Positions 1-9,331 of a DNA stretch of 64,000 nt are shown piece after piece. The translations under genes were made by a program, and so were the position numbers. How positions within the stretch are numbered: the stretch's first letter is position 1; every line of letters starts with the position of its first letter. Location of the stretch: positions 64,803,897 through 64,867,896 of the forward strand of contig CP136063.1 of NCBI GenBank assembly GCA_032622095.1. Reading direction: 5' to 3'. Source of the stretch: Siphonodentalium dalli (taxonomy: Eukaryota > Mollusca > Scaphopoda > Gadilida > Siphonodentaliidae). A model generated the notes under the pieces. That model worked only from the letters and a program-made list of their open reading frames with translations, was not told the origin of the DNA and did no database searches.

Positions 1-1580
1 AAATTTTGTGAAAGAAAGTGCGTAGATGTTTACTTGGTGTCTACATGCGCACTATAAAAATAGTTCCAGGAGAAGAGACTATCATGTCCTGGAAATTAAA
101 ATTAAGAAACTCCAACTATGTTTATTATAACCATAGTTGTTTGAATAAAGCTAACGAATAATGTTTTGACAAAACAATATAATTACCGAGCTTGTCATCG
201 GATGATTGTCGGAAAAACAGTGCTGCGGTCACTTCTCGTAAATTCTCGCGGCGCGAGATGTGTGACTGTAAGCGCGAAATATGAATTTAAAATACCAGCC
301 GCATCGGGGATATAAAACCATTGGACCTCTGTTCCAATGGTAATTTGTTAATGATATTGGTCAAAGTAATAATGATGGAATTATTTTCGAAATCAATAAC
401 TTTGCGAATATTGTTTACAGTCTGTGACAAAAATCATGTGAGTCTTAGTTTTTTCCATAGAGACAAAGATGTTGTCTTATTCTTTGAATAATGTAAGATC
501 CTGCCAACTTTAGAGGAACAATGAGGGAATTATTTTTTAAATCAATAACTTGGCAAATATTGTTTAATGGAAAGGCCAAAAATCATGTGAGACTTTTCTT
601 TTTCGATAGAGAAAAAGGTGTCATCTTCTTTATTTGAAAAATGTATTATCCTGCTACATGTAACTTCAGCCTCACTACATGTACCTTCTCTGTATTGGAC
701 GCAGCTTGAGAATGTTGCCTTCGTCTTTGTATACCTAGATGTAATTCCTGTATACAATACACCCCTCAAGTCAGCACTCATGATGATATATCTCCGTTTC
801 ATGTAAATTGTTACCTTTTCCAATGTGTTCTTCTGATCGTTGTTCAACTGAATCACAAATCATGCCCAATAATTAGCATTGTAAATCATTTCCAGTCTAC
901 TATTCTGAGAAATTAGCTTCATACAGTGAATATTAACAACTAGTGAATTATAAGAACAAAGATAATTTCAAACTCACTTGAAATGAATACGAAAAACCAT
1001 ATTACTTATTAAAACCTCAATACTGAAAAGTTCATTAGCTATACACAAAATTAGACAACTCTAGATGAATATGAAATTGTGTTTACACATGCCACTTTCA
1101 TAAATTTCTCGCCAATTCAAATACATGTAGATTCGAGCCACAGTTAACATTTACCATTCCCAAATAACAAATGCTATTGCGAGAATCTTGCAAATGATAT
1201 GTATTTCCAGTTAAACTTTTTGTAGGCTGACAAAAATTTTAGGAAAATATATATTCAAAAAGTTTAAATTCGATACCTCTAATTTCCTCAACAAAAAATG
1301 AGATATATTTTCCCTCGATGCCAAATAAAATTTAGCCTTTTAAGGGTGTTAAATTGGACAGGGAACTTTTAAGTTATGACCTCAAGACATACATAACATT
1401 ACTGAAGCATATTGTGACGTAATAGATAATGCTTTGCATGGTCCCTGAAAAAATAAGATAGTTGATGAAGCATGAGTTTCATGAAGGGCATATCAGGTAT
1501 TAATTAGTCTCTGAACAAACACGTCTTTCTTAGTGTAAACGATAAACTCACAATAAGATGCACCTGTTGACCCTGTATCT
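1..1580. other. Non-coding AT-rich stretch with a ~150-bp tandem duplication
   Basis: I see no supportable gene. A diverged direct duplication lies at about 371-655: two ~150-bp blocks share 'atcaataactt', 'aatattgttta', 'aaaatcatgtgag' and a closing 'atcctgc'. Short ORFs on both strands across the second block are chance frames. The rest is AT-rich without recognisable repeat ends. Confidence 0.5.
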
Positions 1581-1675
1581 ATGAGTAGTACGAATGTTTT
1601 GGGTTCAGCTAGAAGCTTCCTGTGTGGCCATCAGTATGAAGATCAAATCTTTGATGGTGGCACTGCTTCTGTAAT

Positions 1676-1890
1676 TATACCCCTCGCATCGAAGTTAGGG
1701 GGGTATACTGGAGTCAGCTCGTCCGTCTGTCGTCCGTCCGAGTTTTTCTGTCATTTTGTGATAAATTTCCATGAAACTTGGCACAGGCATCAACCACCAT
1801 GGGAACCTGTGCACCTGCGATTATGACGTCTGTCCGATTTTTTTTGGTAGAGTTATTCCCCCTTTTTCAACTTAGAAATATTTTGCAACA
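1676..1890. repeat. Dispersed repeat fragment (ggggggtatactgg family)
   Basis: The segment holds 'aggggggtatactgga', a pyrimidine-rich 'cgtccgtctgtcgtccgtccg' type run, and 'gagttattccccctttttcaacttag'-like sequence. A similar 'gggggtatactgg' block occurs near 41140, and a related 'gagttatggccc' plus 'tttttcaacttag' block lies at 47400-47430. I infer an old interspersed repeat; I recall this type from bivalve genomes but cannot name it. Confidence 0.5.
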
Positions 1891-1930
1891 TGTATAATTT
1901 TGTCCGAGCTTTTATTCCTACATTTTTAGG

Positions 1931-2315
1931 TCACTTAACTTCAACTACATGTACCCCCATCACGCCACCATCACATAATTTGCCATCTGGTGTCGCACCT
2001 AAGAATTTCAGCTGATTTCGCACAATTAATCCACGTTCATGAATGTGCGCATTCGGGTTTAGCTGGAGATATGCTTGTTTTGCATCACATTCATGTCTCT
2101 TGTCTCTTGTCTTCATAGTCTAATGAGGGTGCACTAAGTTCTCTGTATTTGAATAATGTATCAAGAAACTCGTCGCTTAGTCTTTCTTTGAAGGACATTA
2201 CCAAAATTTGATGATGTCATTTTTCCTGAGTGCTCTCCATTATACAGAATTTGTCTGGGTAGTTTTCCGCTGCTCAATCGGTTGGGTATCAACATCTGTA
2301 TACATCTGGTTGATA
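1931..2315 (-). pseudogene. YqaJ-like exonuclease domain, broken fragment
   Basis: Read on the minus strand, the pieces follow the order of a YqaJ/lambda-exonuclease-type domain. First is a GKMTSSNFGNVLQ helix (about 2245-2195), then DEFLDTLFKYREL in another frame (about 2180-2140), then a third frame with RGLIV, the core FLGATPDG and closing VEVK (1931-2116). In the family the acidic and lysine residues of the ATPDG...ExK core bind the metal. The sequence after the core reads VEVK-stop-P where the family usually has K-C-P, so the stop replaces the conserved Cys codon. At least two frameshifts and one stop make this a pseudogene. Its upstream end is cut by the fold-back MITE at 2316-2508. In eukaryotic genomes such domains are commonly carried by mobile or domesticated elements. 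Identification is by motif only. Confidence 0.6.
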
Positions 2316-2508
2316 CAGTAATGGCCCAAGTAATCAACTCCTTAACCACAGCAGAATTATGGGTAAGTTTTCAGGATTTAGTCGGAAATATGGCTTGTTG
2401 CCGGGGAGAGCTTTCCGATGAATGGCAACAAGCCAATTCCGACTAAATCCTGAAAACTTACCCATAATTCTGCTGTGGTTAAGGAGTCAATTACTTAGGG
2501 CATTACTG
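2316..2508. mobile_element. Fold-back MITE, Tc1/mariner-like (CAGTAATG family), copy 1
   Basis: The ends are CAGTAATGGCCC and GGGCATTACTG. The two arms are complementary over almost their whole length: GGATTTAGTCGGAAAT on the left pairs with TTCCGACTAAATCC on the right. The left flank is TA; the right flank has decayed. Related copies lie at 20024-20184, 27893-28083, 52038-52250 and 60571-61769. TA flanks and CAGT ends fit the Tc1/mariner/pogo superfamily. No transposase is present. It is inserted in, or next to, the YqaJ pseudogene. Confidence 0.75.
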
Positions 2509-2509
2509 T

Positions 2510-3386
2510 CTGTTGGAATTCTTGCGATAGACAGATGGCTGGTGAACTCATCAGCCATGTTGGTCCACATCCCTGGCCTTGGCTCCTTGTAACCACTTTC
2601 AGGTTATGTTTCTGTAACAAATAAAAGTAACACAATTATTCAATGTCTTGGCTAGGAACAAACTTTTAAGGGATGTTGTCTGCTCATTTTATTTATATCT
2701 CCAGTTTGAATATTGTACCCTAGGAACACGAATTTCACTTTAATAGATGTTAATAGATAGTACGCTCTTTATGTTTACCATATCCGGATATAAACAAAAG
2801 CCAGGTAACGTAACGTAGCATTTTTTTGCTTTTGTTTACATAACAAAGGTACACAAATTGACAATAACATACTGTTTATGCCATATTTCTGATTCGTATA
2901 AGAACAACCGGGACGGTCTGCGGAGGTGGAATAAATGGAACAGTTTTTTAAACAGTTTGTGGTTGTAGAATGAACGGAGCAGTTAGCTGTGTTTGAACAT
3001 CAGGGACAGTCTGCGGAGGCGGAAAAGTCTGCTCCGCGCGGATATGTTGTTTTGGAGTGCTTTGTAGACATTTATCTCGCGATATTTGGAAACAGTTTTT
3101 TCACAATAGAGACAGTTATGTTTTTTGTTGTCATTATTGCCTCTGCTTGTAACAGTAGAACATTGAATAGTAATTTGCCCAGACCTCAACATTGGAAATA
3201 CATTTTTTGCGACATCTTCATCTTCACTGGTATCCCCGATATAAGTGGGTATGTCCTCTCCATCATCTGAAATAAAAAGAAATGTTTCATATTTCTTTTG
3301 ACAATATGATTGACCTAAAATCTAATCTGAATGTCAACATTATAAAACACTAACCGATAACACACAAGAAACAGTAATTTGATTTA
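2510..3386. other. Intergenic stretch
   Basis: No gene supported. On the minus strand a possible splice acceptor (ttgttacag, about 2612) precedes ~100 bp that are open in two frames, next to the YqaJ fragment, but I cannot choose a frame. Around 2905-3030 the words 'gtctgcggagg' and 'cggagcagtt' recur, indicating a short internal duplication. Confidence 0.35.
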
Positions 3387-3390
3387 TTAA

Positions 3391-3723
3391 CCCTTTACCC
3401 AGCAGAACGGCCCTGTGCCAATGCATTCTCTTATATATGCGAGTCGACCATAGGTCGCCTCGCATATATAAGAGAATGCATTGGCTTAACACATATTAAA
3501 AATGATAAAATTGTCAAAGAATGTAGAAAAATATTTTAAAAATTGTTAAAAAATGTAAGAATTTTTTTTTTAGGCCAATGCATAACTGTAACCATCACAA
3601 TGTGGTCAATGAACCGGTTCCAATGATATCCATATTTGTATGGTGTTATTGAGACAGACCAAAGATATTTTAGGCTGTTGAAGCTTTATTTGGGCGTTTT
3701 TGGCCGGTTTGTTGGGTAAAGGG
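3391..3723. mobile_element. piggyBac-like MITE with TTAA target duplication
   Basis: TTAA at 3387-3390 and 3724-3727 flanks an element beginning CCCTTTACCCA and ending TGGGTAAAGGG, a clear terminal inverted repeat. TTAA flanks plus CCC/GGG ends are the signature of the piggyBac superfamily. A ~69-bp near-perfect palindrome sits at 3417-3485. The rest is A/T-rich and non-coding, so the element is non-autonomous. Confidence 0.8.
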
Positions 3724-4120
3724 TTAAACAATTTTGAATAGAAACTAGACTGACTCCCCCTGGGCCGAGTACAGAGCGAGCCTATTTTTAGATTGGCAAA
3801 GAACTTCCATTCATGAAAAATACAATGGCGGCAACACAAGAATGAACTTATAGTAATGGAGATAATAAATGATAAGCAAAACGGCAGTAAGAACAAACAT
3901 TATGTAGGGACATACTTGGGGTGATGGAACATATTCATCACTACTCGATGGGCTATGTATAATCAGCAAATCATACTCTTCAGTCATTGCACCCTCTGTC
4001 CCTCGTCTATTTTGGCATGGAAACTGTTCGGTACCACATTTGCAGAAATCGCCACAAAATGCACCATTTAGCAAGCACTCACAACACAACCGTTTCTGTT
4101 TATTCCTCCGAATGCATGCA

Positions 4121-4405
4121 GGGGCCCCCGGTGGTCCAGTCGGTAGAGTGCCAGGTGAATTGCACCGTCATAGGCCGTCCAGCACTGACGAAGCTGGTTC
4201 GAACCCCGTCATAGGGACCGTGACCAGAATCATGTATCTGGGCAAGTTTGTCATTTGCTTTCCGGCGGTTGGTGGTTTCTACACCCAGTGGGACGATTTC
4301 TCGGTGAAATCAAGCCTCTGCATGGTCTTTCCTCCACCTATAAAATTGACGTCGTTTGTGGCCTAGCGGCTAGAACGACGATAAACCCTAATAAACCAAA
4401 CCGAT
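4121..4405 (+). mobile_element. tRNA-derived SINE
   Basis: The head reads like a degenerate tRNA gene: an A-box-like TGGTCCAGTCGGTAGAG (from 4132) and a textbook B box GGTTCGAACCC (4196-4206). A ~190-bp unrelated body follows, then an A-rich tail ending in aataaaccaaacc. The 8-bp word TGCATGCA occurs immediately before (4113-4120) and after (4406-4413), a plausible target-site duplication. Cloverleaf pairing is not preserved and the element is far longer than a tRNA, so this is a SINE with an internal Pol III promoter rather than a tRNA gene. Confidence 0.8.
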
Positions 4406-4413
4406 TGCATGCA

Positions 4414-5895
4414 TTTCGACATTTGCATGTCATGGAAATGAAGGTCGGACATTACATTCCGCAAACATTAGATTAGCAGAGTACAACATTCGATTGACGT
4501 TTTCTTACAACTTGAACAAGACTGTTGTGCGTTTCACAATATTTTCAATATGTGTCATTTCGAATGCGAGATACATGTTTATATATATTTATTTTGGAAT
4601 GACAATAAAAAGCTTTTTTTTGGGACACAGCGGTCACTGAGAACCAAACATATTTTTTGATTTGGCCTAACATATATTTTTACACAGTTTATGTGTACAA
4701 ACAATGAGTTATTTGGGACGAGATAACATGTAAAGGCTGTCTTCCTGCTGCCCCTCAGCAGAATGAGGTTCCCAGAGGGTGAATTTAGTGATGCTACCCG
4801 CATAATGGGCTCATTCTGTAAATGACAGACACACTATTTCAAGGCTTGCCTGTAAGTTGTCGAGGATCTGGAGCTTTGTGATGTTCTTGTTAACGCTATT
4901 TATCTGGTTACAAAGACGCTTTGCCATCGATTGTCCTGAAATAATGATATATTTGTGTTATGGTGTGTTTTAGCGGGCTCGCTTGGAATGGAATGGGGGG
5001 ACCCGTTCTCAACCACTCAAATACTGTTCACTATGGCGGTGAGTGCCCCGAACAGACTCCCCACAGATGTTGCATATTGAATCATTCACTCTTTTGTTTT
5101 TATGCCGGGCCTAGGCAGAGCTTCCACAGCCATGCAAACCTCTGTCACCTTCCTAGTTGCATGGGAGGCAAGCATATCACTATAGCTGGTATGCTAATCC
5201 CCCCTCCCCCCGCATAACTACCCCCTGCTACCCTCACACTGTAGTATCTTTACCACAACACTCGCCCGCAAATTGCAGATCTACTTACATAGAGTTGGAT
5301 CCGTATCGTGCCGGCCGGCAAGTCCTTTTATCTATTGGTGATTGGTACGTCTTCATGGTTTGGTCTGTCAGTTTCAAGTGTCCTTATAACTCGCTAGCGA
5401 CCTTCGACGTCAGTGACAAAGTCACCGGCGTCGGATGGAGTCCAAAAGATGCCACAATTCCCCTAAGTTTTCAAATTAAGGCCTAATTGGTATGGATTTA
5501 GTGTAATACATACAGGCAATGTAAATATAACCATATGAATTGTTAGGAGAATTCCAAGATGTCCACTTTTTCTTCTCGTCATGATAACAGATATGGCTTC
5601 ATTGCTAAAACGACGTTGAACCCCAATCAATTAATCAACTTATTATCAATATTTATAAATAAGACCATAATAGAAATTCCATTTTCCCTTCAAATTCTAA
5701 CACAGAAATATAGATTTTACCACTAGTTTTACTGTCAATTGTGCACAGAAAATTTGACTGCTTATGTAATGGTACAAGTTGACTCTGGTCCCGAATACAA
5801 ATAATCATCTTCATTATCTGCAACCAACAACTTGTTTCTGTAATAATATTTTAATACTTTCTGTACTAAATGGATTCACCCATTCAGTTATAAAA
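4414..5895. other. Non-coding stretch with a SINE-type tail and a short shared word block
   Basis: No convincing gene. At about 5590-5635 'gctaaaacgacgttgaacccc' type sequence followed by (atcaa)n matches the tail at 41960-42028, so a tail-bearing SINE fragment ends here. The ~38-bp stretch around 5310-5347 (ccggcaagtccttttatct...ggtgatt) recurs near 55412-55448, at the edge of a coding block. Weak plus-strand frames at 4960-5486 have no recognisable motif. Confidence 0.45.
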
Positions 5896-5917
5896 CTATA
5901 CATCGGAATACCTGTAT

Positions 5918-6369
5918 ATTATCTCCATGTGCGATTTTATAAGGGTCTTCATGTCTTCTTTTGTCGGCAATTCCGCAATTTTCAACATAATGTCTGCCAG
6001 ACAGGGCTCTTTCTTCTGTTCAGTGTATTTAGAAGAGTCTTTAGAAGAGTCTTTAGTCGTTCCTCTGGTAGAAGTTCTGGTAGCCATTTCGTGGTCTAAT
6101 AGCGACGAGTGTATGAACTATTGGACTCGGTCGATTTGTTTTTATTTTTCTTTCGTACCTCGAAATTAGGTGATCTGAAAATTCTTTCGTTTTTTTGCGT
6201 GTGTTCTCTTTATTTATTTGTTTTTATGCAGAGTTTGTATGTACACGCTTAGTACTAGTTTCATTTCACGTCATTTGAACGCATTTATCGCCTTTTGCAC
6301 AGCTGCGACGCGTTTTTTTGTCGAGTACTTCTTTACATGTGCTCCGTTTTTTAACCGGAAGTGGAATCC
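5918..6369 (-). pseudogene. LINE 5' end (5' UTR plus ORF1 N-terminus), inverted
   Basis: A minus-strand frame opens with ATG at 6087. It encodes a Ser/Thr/Lys-rich leader (MATRTSTRGTTKDSSKD), then an acidic/hydrophobic helix ending KTLIKSHME near 5920. The plus-strand ORF1 body that follows begins VESYVNDAIEF, so the two read as one protein across an inversion (…KSHME/ESYVND…). The inverted piece holds the element's own 5' end next to the junction. This is the layout produced by twin-primed reverse transcription of LINEs. A 19-bp direct repeat, TTAACCGGAAGTGGAATCC, lies at the junction (6351-6369, 6370-6388). Confidence 0.65.
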
Positions 6370-6379
6370 TTAACCGGAA

Positions 6380-7012
6380 GTGGAATCCTATGTGAACGAC
6401 GCTATAGAGTTCTACAAAAAGGAGGTTGACGCCAGATTTGATAGGATCGAGGAAGATCGTGAGCTTATCAAAGAAGAGATCGAACACTACAGAAGCGAAA
6501 ACTCTCAGATGGAAGACGAAATAAACAATTTAAAATCAAGAGTGAACAATGGTGAACAATATTCACGTAAAGTAAACATCAGAATCCTAGGCTTCAAGGC
6601 GATAGAAGACGAAAACTTGACCGACCGGATTTGCGAAGTTGTAAATGAGAAGTGTGAAGTCACAATAACTCCAAACGACATATTGGCGGCACACCGGCTA
6701 CCTTCGAATAAAAGGGACACCCCGAAACCGTGCATCGTGAAATTTGTAAGAGGAGAAGTCCGGGACAAAGTCTTCGAACAGCATGAGCAGCTCAAAGATC
6801 TATTCACCGTCAGAGATGATGTAACAAGACCGAACCTCATCCTAATGAACAGGTTGTTCACACACCCGAGAATAAAGTACGCCCACCACAAAAACGGTTT
6901 CATCTGGGGGAAACTGGTCACCGGAGGACGTGTAAAGTTCGATATCGGCGATAACATTGATAAAACTATCAAGAAATTCTTTGAAACGTACGTCCCGCCA
7001 AACGATGAGTAA
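6380..7012 (+). pseudogene. LINE ORF1 protein, body (coiled coil plus RRM-like domain), 5' end missing
   Basis: The 210-codon frame begins at a non-ATG codon because its N-terminus lies inverted upstream. Residues ~1-55 form a charged coiled coil (RFDRIEEDRELIKEEIEHY). A linker with NNGEQYSRKVNIRILG follows; this is the entry strand of the L1 ORF1p RNA-binding (RRM-like, Transposase_22) domain. Further on are LPSNKRDTPKPCIVKF and a C-terminal RPNLILMNRLFTH…KNGFIWGKL block like the ORF1p C-terminal domain. L1-type ORF1p is a trimeric RNA chaperone of the retrotransposition particle. The endonuclease of the same kind of element starts ~1 kb downstream. The frame is open to a TAA at the end. Confidence 0.75.
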
Positions 7013-7369
7013 ATCACGACTCGAAAGAAAGAAATCGAAGGACAAATGTTTTAAGCGTTGCTCACATTTACTATAAGAAATCTATATTGAGACAATAAAT
7101 GAACTATACATGTATATGTATACTCAATATTGACACAGATCTAAATGAGTACTTTATTTTTACAACAACTGTTTCCAAAAATCCATGTTCAGTCTTTCCA
7201 GACATAATATGAAAATGATGAAACGTTACTCTGGTACTAACTCAGTAAATAGCATAAATATATAATAATTCAATTTATCATTACACATATACAATACCCC
7301 AAATAAGACAATAAGTTTATAATATCGACTTTTATTATATACTTGCCCATGAATTATAAGGTTTTAGCA

Positions 7370-7440
7370 GTGAGATATAAGTGATATCCCACTAGTGAGA
7401 TATAAGTGATATCCCACTGGTGAAATTTCTGATTTATTGA
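7370..7440. repeat. Short tandem duplication with palindromic unit
   Basis: The word 'agtgagatataagtgatatcccact' (written here only as description) occurs twice in tandem at about 7371-7424. Each unit contains the inverted pair agtg…cact and the palindrome GTGATATCAC-like core. It could be a hairpin scar of a MITE; no more can be said. Confidence 0.4.
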
Positions 7441-7488
7441 CATGCATTGGGGGTCATAGGCAAGTAACTAAAGTATATAATAAACAGA

Positions 7489-7642
7489 ATATCCACACTT
7501 TTTCAGTGGATATGGGTTAAATCTCATTCGTGATGACAAAACATTTGAATTTCCACTCGTGGCTAAAGCCACTCGTGGAAATTCAATGTTTTGTCATCAC
7601 TCATGAGATATAACCCATATCCACTGAAAAAGTGTGGATATC
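7489..7642. mobile_element. Near-perfect fold-back element (~154 bp hairpin)
   Basis: The left arm runs from atatccacactttttcagtg through gatgacaaaacat to ccactcgtggct. The right arm is its reverse complement, agccactcgtgg…atgttttgtcatc…cactgaaaaagtgtggatat. The arms are ~75 bp each with only a few mismatches and almost no loop. It lies between the LINE ORF1 and endonuclease fragments and probably inserted into the decayed LINE. No coding capacity. Confidence 0.75.
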
Positions 7643-8022
7643 CTCTATATATTCAATCAATATTCAGATATAACATAGAACATAAGGCCTTCTTGTAGAA
7701 GAGGGATAACTCTATTTGCAACAACCAAATTAATATAACAGAAATGTTATGGACCTTGGAAACTGGTGTTTAATTGAGAGATATTATGTAAATACAGGTT
7801 GTTAGATCACTTTACTTAATAATTTTCGCAGCCGCGATGCCGTTATTTTGTTTGTCAGCTTGATGACAATTGAGAATTGTTTCTCTGTATTTGCAATAAC
7901 CATGAATGGAATATTATTTAATACAAACCCCCTCCCTCACCTATGGGCCTTGAATGGACTTTACTTAAATTCAAATAAAATGATGTATGTAATCACGAGG
8001 TTGAAGTACGCACATACACATA

Positions 8023-8802
8023 ATGGCTAGTATAATGTCAATGAATTGCAGGGGCTTGGGTGACCGGAAAAAGCGAAGAGATGTTTTTAATTATATAAGG
8101 GATAAGAAATATGGTCTAATATGTTTACAGGATGTACACTTTAAAAAAGAAATGGAAAATACCATTAGGGCAGAATGGGGATATGAGATCGCCTTCAACT
8201 CATATACTAGTTCATCACGGGGTGTAGCGATATTAATACAAAACAACTTCAGCTTTAAATTAACTGATACGAAAACTGACCAGGCTGGTAACCTCATAAT
8301 AGTCCATGCAGAAATAGAAATTAAACCTATGACAATTGTAAACTTATACGGACCGAATAACGATGAACATAATTTCTATAAGGATCTCAGAACATATTTA
8401 GAAGAAAAAGACAATGGTAACATAGTGATATGTGGTGATTTTAATTTGATCTTGGATCCGAACATTGATCAAATGAACTATATTAATATAAATAACCCAC
8501 ATGCACGAGACGAAGTTATTAAAATGATTCATGAATTAAATCTAATTGATGTATGGCGTAAAAATAATCCTGATACCCAAAGGTTCACATGGCGCCGAAC
8601 TAACCCAACCAAACAAGCTCGATTAGACTTTTTTCTAATTTCACAAGATATGATACCCACTGTCGAAAACTGTGATATACTACCTGGATATAAAACTGAC
8701 CATTCGGCAATATCAGTATTACTAAAATTTAACAATTTTAAGAGAGAAAGAGGATTCTGGAAATTTTATAATTCATTGATAACACACAGGACAAAACTTT
8801 GA
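8023..8802 (+). pseudogene. LINE ORF2 N-terminus: APE-type endonuclease domain, truncated
   Basis: The frame starts MASIMSMNCRGLGDRKKRR and runs 259 codons. It shows the exonuclease-endonuclease-phosphatase motifs in order: NCRG, LICLQDVHF (the usual catalytic Glu is Asp here), VNLYGPN, ICGDFN, FTWRR, ARLDFFLIS and DHSAI, as in L1/Tx1-clade LINEs. This domain nicks target DNA. The frame breaks at WKFYNSL…, with a likely continuation FEYAIKNG in another frame just after 8800, and then the LINE sequence ends. No reverse transcriptase follows, so the element is dead. The LQD substitution could be conservative decay or a subfamily trait. Confidence 0.8.
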
Positions 8803-8950
8803 ATATGCAATTAAAAATGGAAAGGATAGATACCGATATAATATACATGTATATGCAGTGATGGGGACAGAAATCTGAATTAATGTACCACTATCTTCGA
8901 TTCTTGTCTGACTCTTCAATTCCGTTATTTTGAGTTTATATATATTATTG

Positions 8951-9139
8951 TCAAAATACGAAAAATCCTTTTTGGCAGTGTACAGATATTTGAGTAATAA
9001 TATTTGCAGGGTGACATTTGAACCTTTTCCAGTTGTCATCATATAATTTCCCTTTTTGCCATCGGACGTCGACCATTGGCCCACAGAGATTGTCTGCGAG
9101 CATCAACTTCTGCCTTTTGCCCGCAGGAAAGTCTTGCAG
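8951..9139 (-). CDS. Orphan coding exon, unknown product
   Basis: On the minus strand a strong acceptor (tttacttttttcag, polypyrimidine on both sides) is followed at once by a 62-codon open frame ending in TGA at 8951-8953. It starts LQDFPAGKRQKLMLADNL, continues CGPMVDVRWQKGKLYDD and ends CQKGFFVF. Composition is protein-like (four Cys, two Trp, mixed charge). It lacks an internal ATG in a suitable place, so it looks like a terminal coding exon. I do not recognise the domain. No partner exon was found upstream (plus-strand coordinates above 9140), where the hAT-like element begins at 9332 and may separate it from the rest of its gene. Confidence 0.45.
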   Translation of the reverse strand: MQDFPAGKRQKLMLADNLCGPMVDVRWQKGKLYDDNWKRFKCHPANIITQISVHCQKGFFVF

Positions 9140-9331
9140 CTGAAAAAAGTAAATAATAATAATTATAGAATTGCGGAATTATACGCATACATGTGCAGAT
9201 AATTTCAGCCATGATAGACGTGATGGGATGATAACTTCCAATGATCAAACATACGGTTTTATCATACATAAGTTATTAGGCAAGAGATTTATTTTACATG
9301 GTTATATATGGTTATTTAAAAGTACATAAAT

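Noticed and set aside
4121-4210. A tRNA gene
   Set aside because: A and B boxes are present, but the arms do not pair as a cloverleaf and the sequence continues into a SINE body and A-rich tail with flanking duplications.
6505-7017. Minus-strand 170-codon frame
   Set aside because: Antisense shadow of the LINE ORF1 coding frame.
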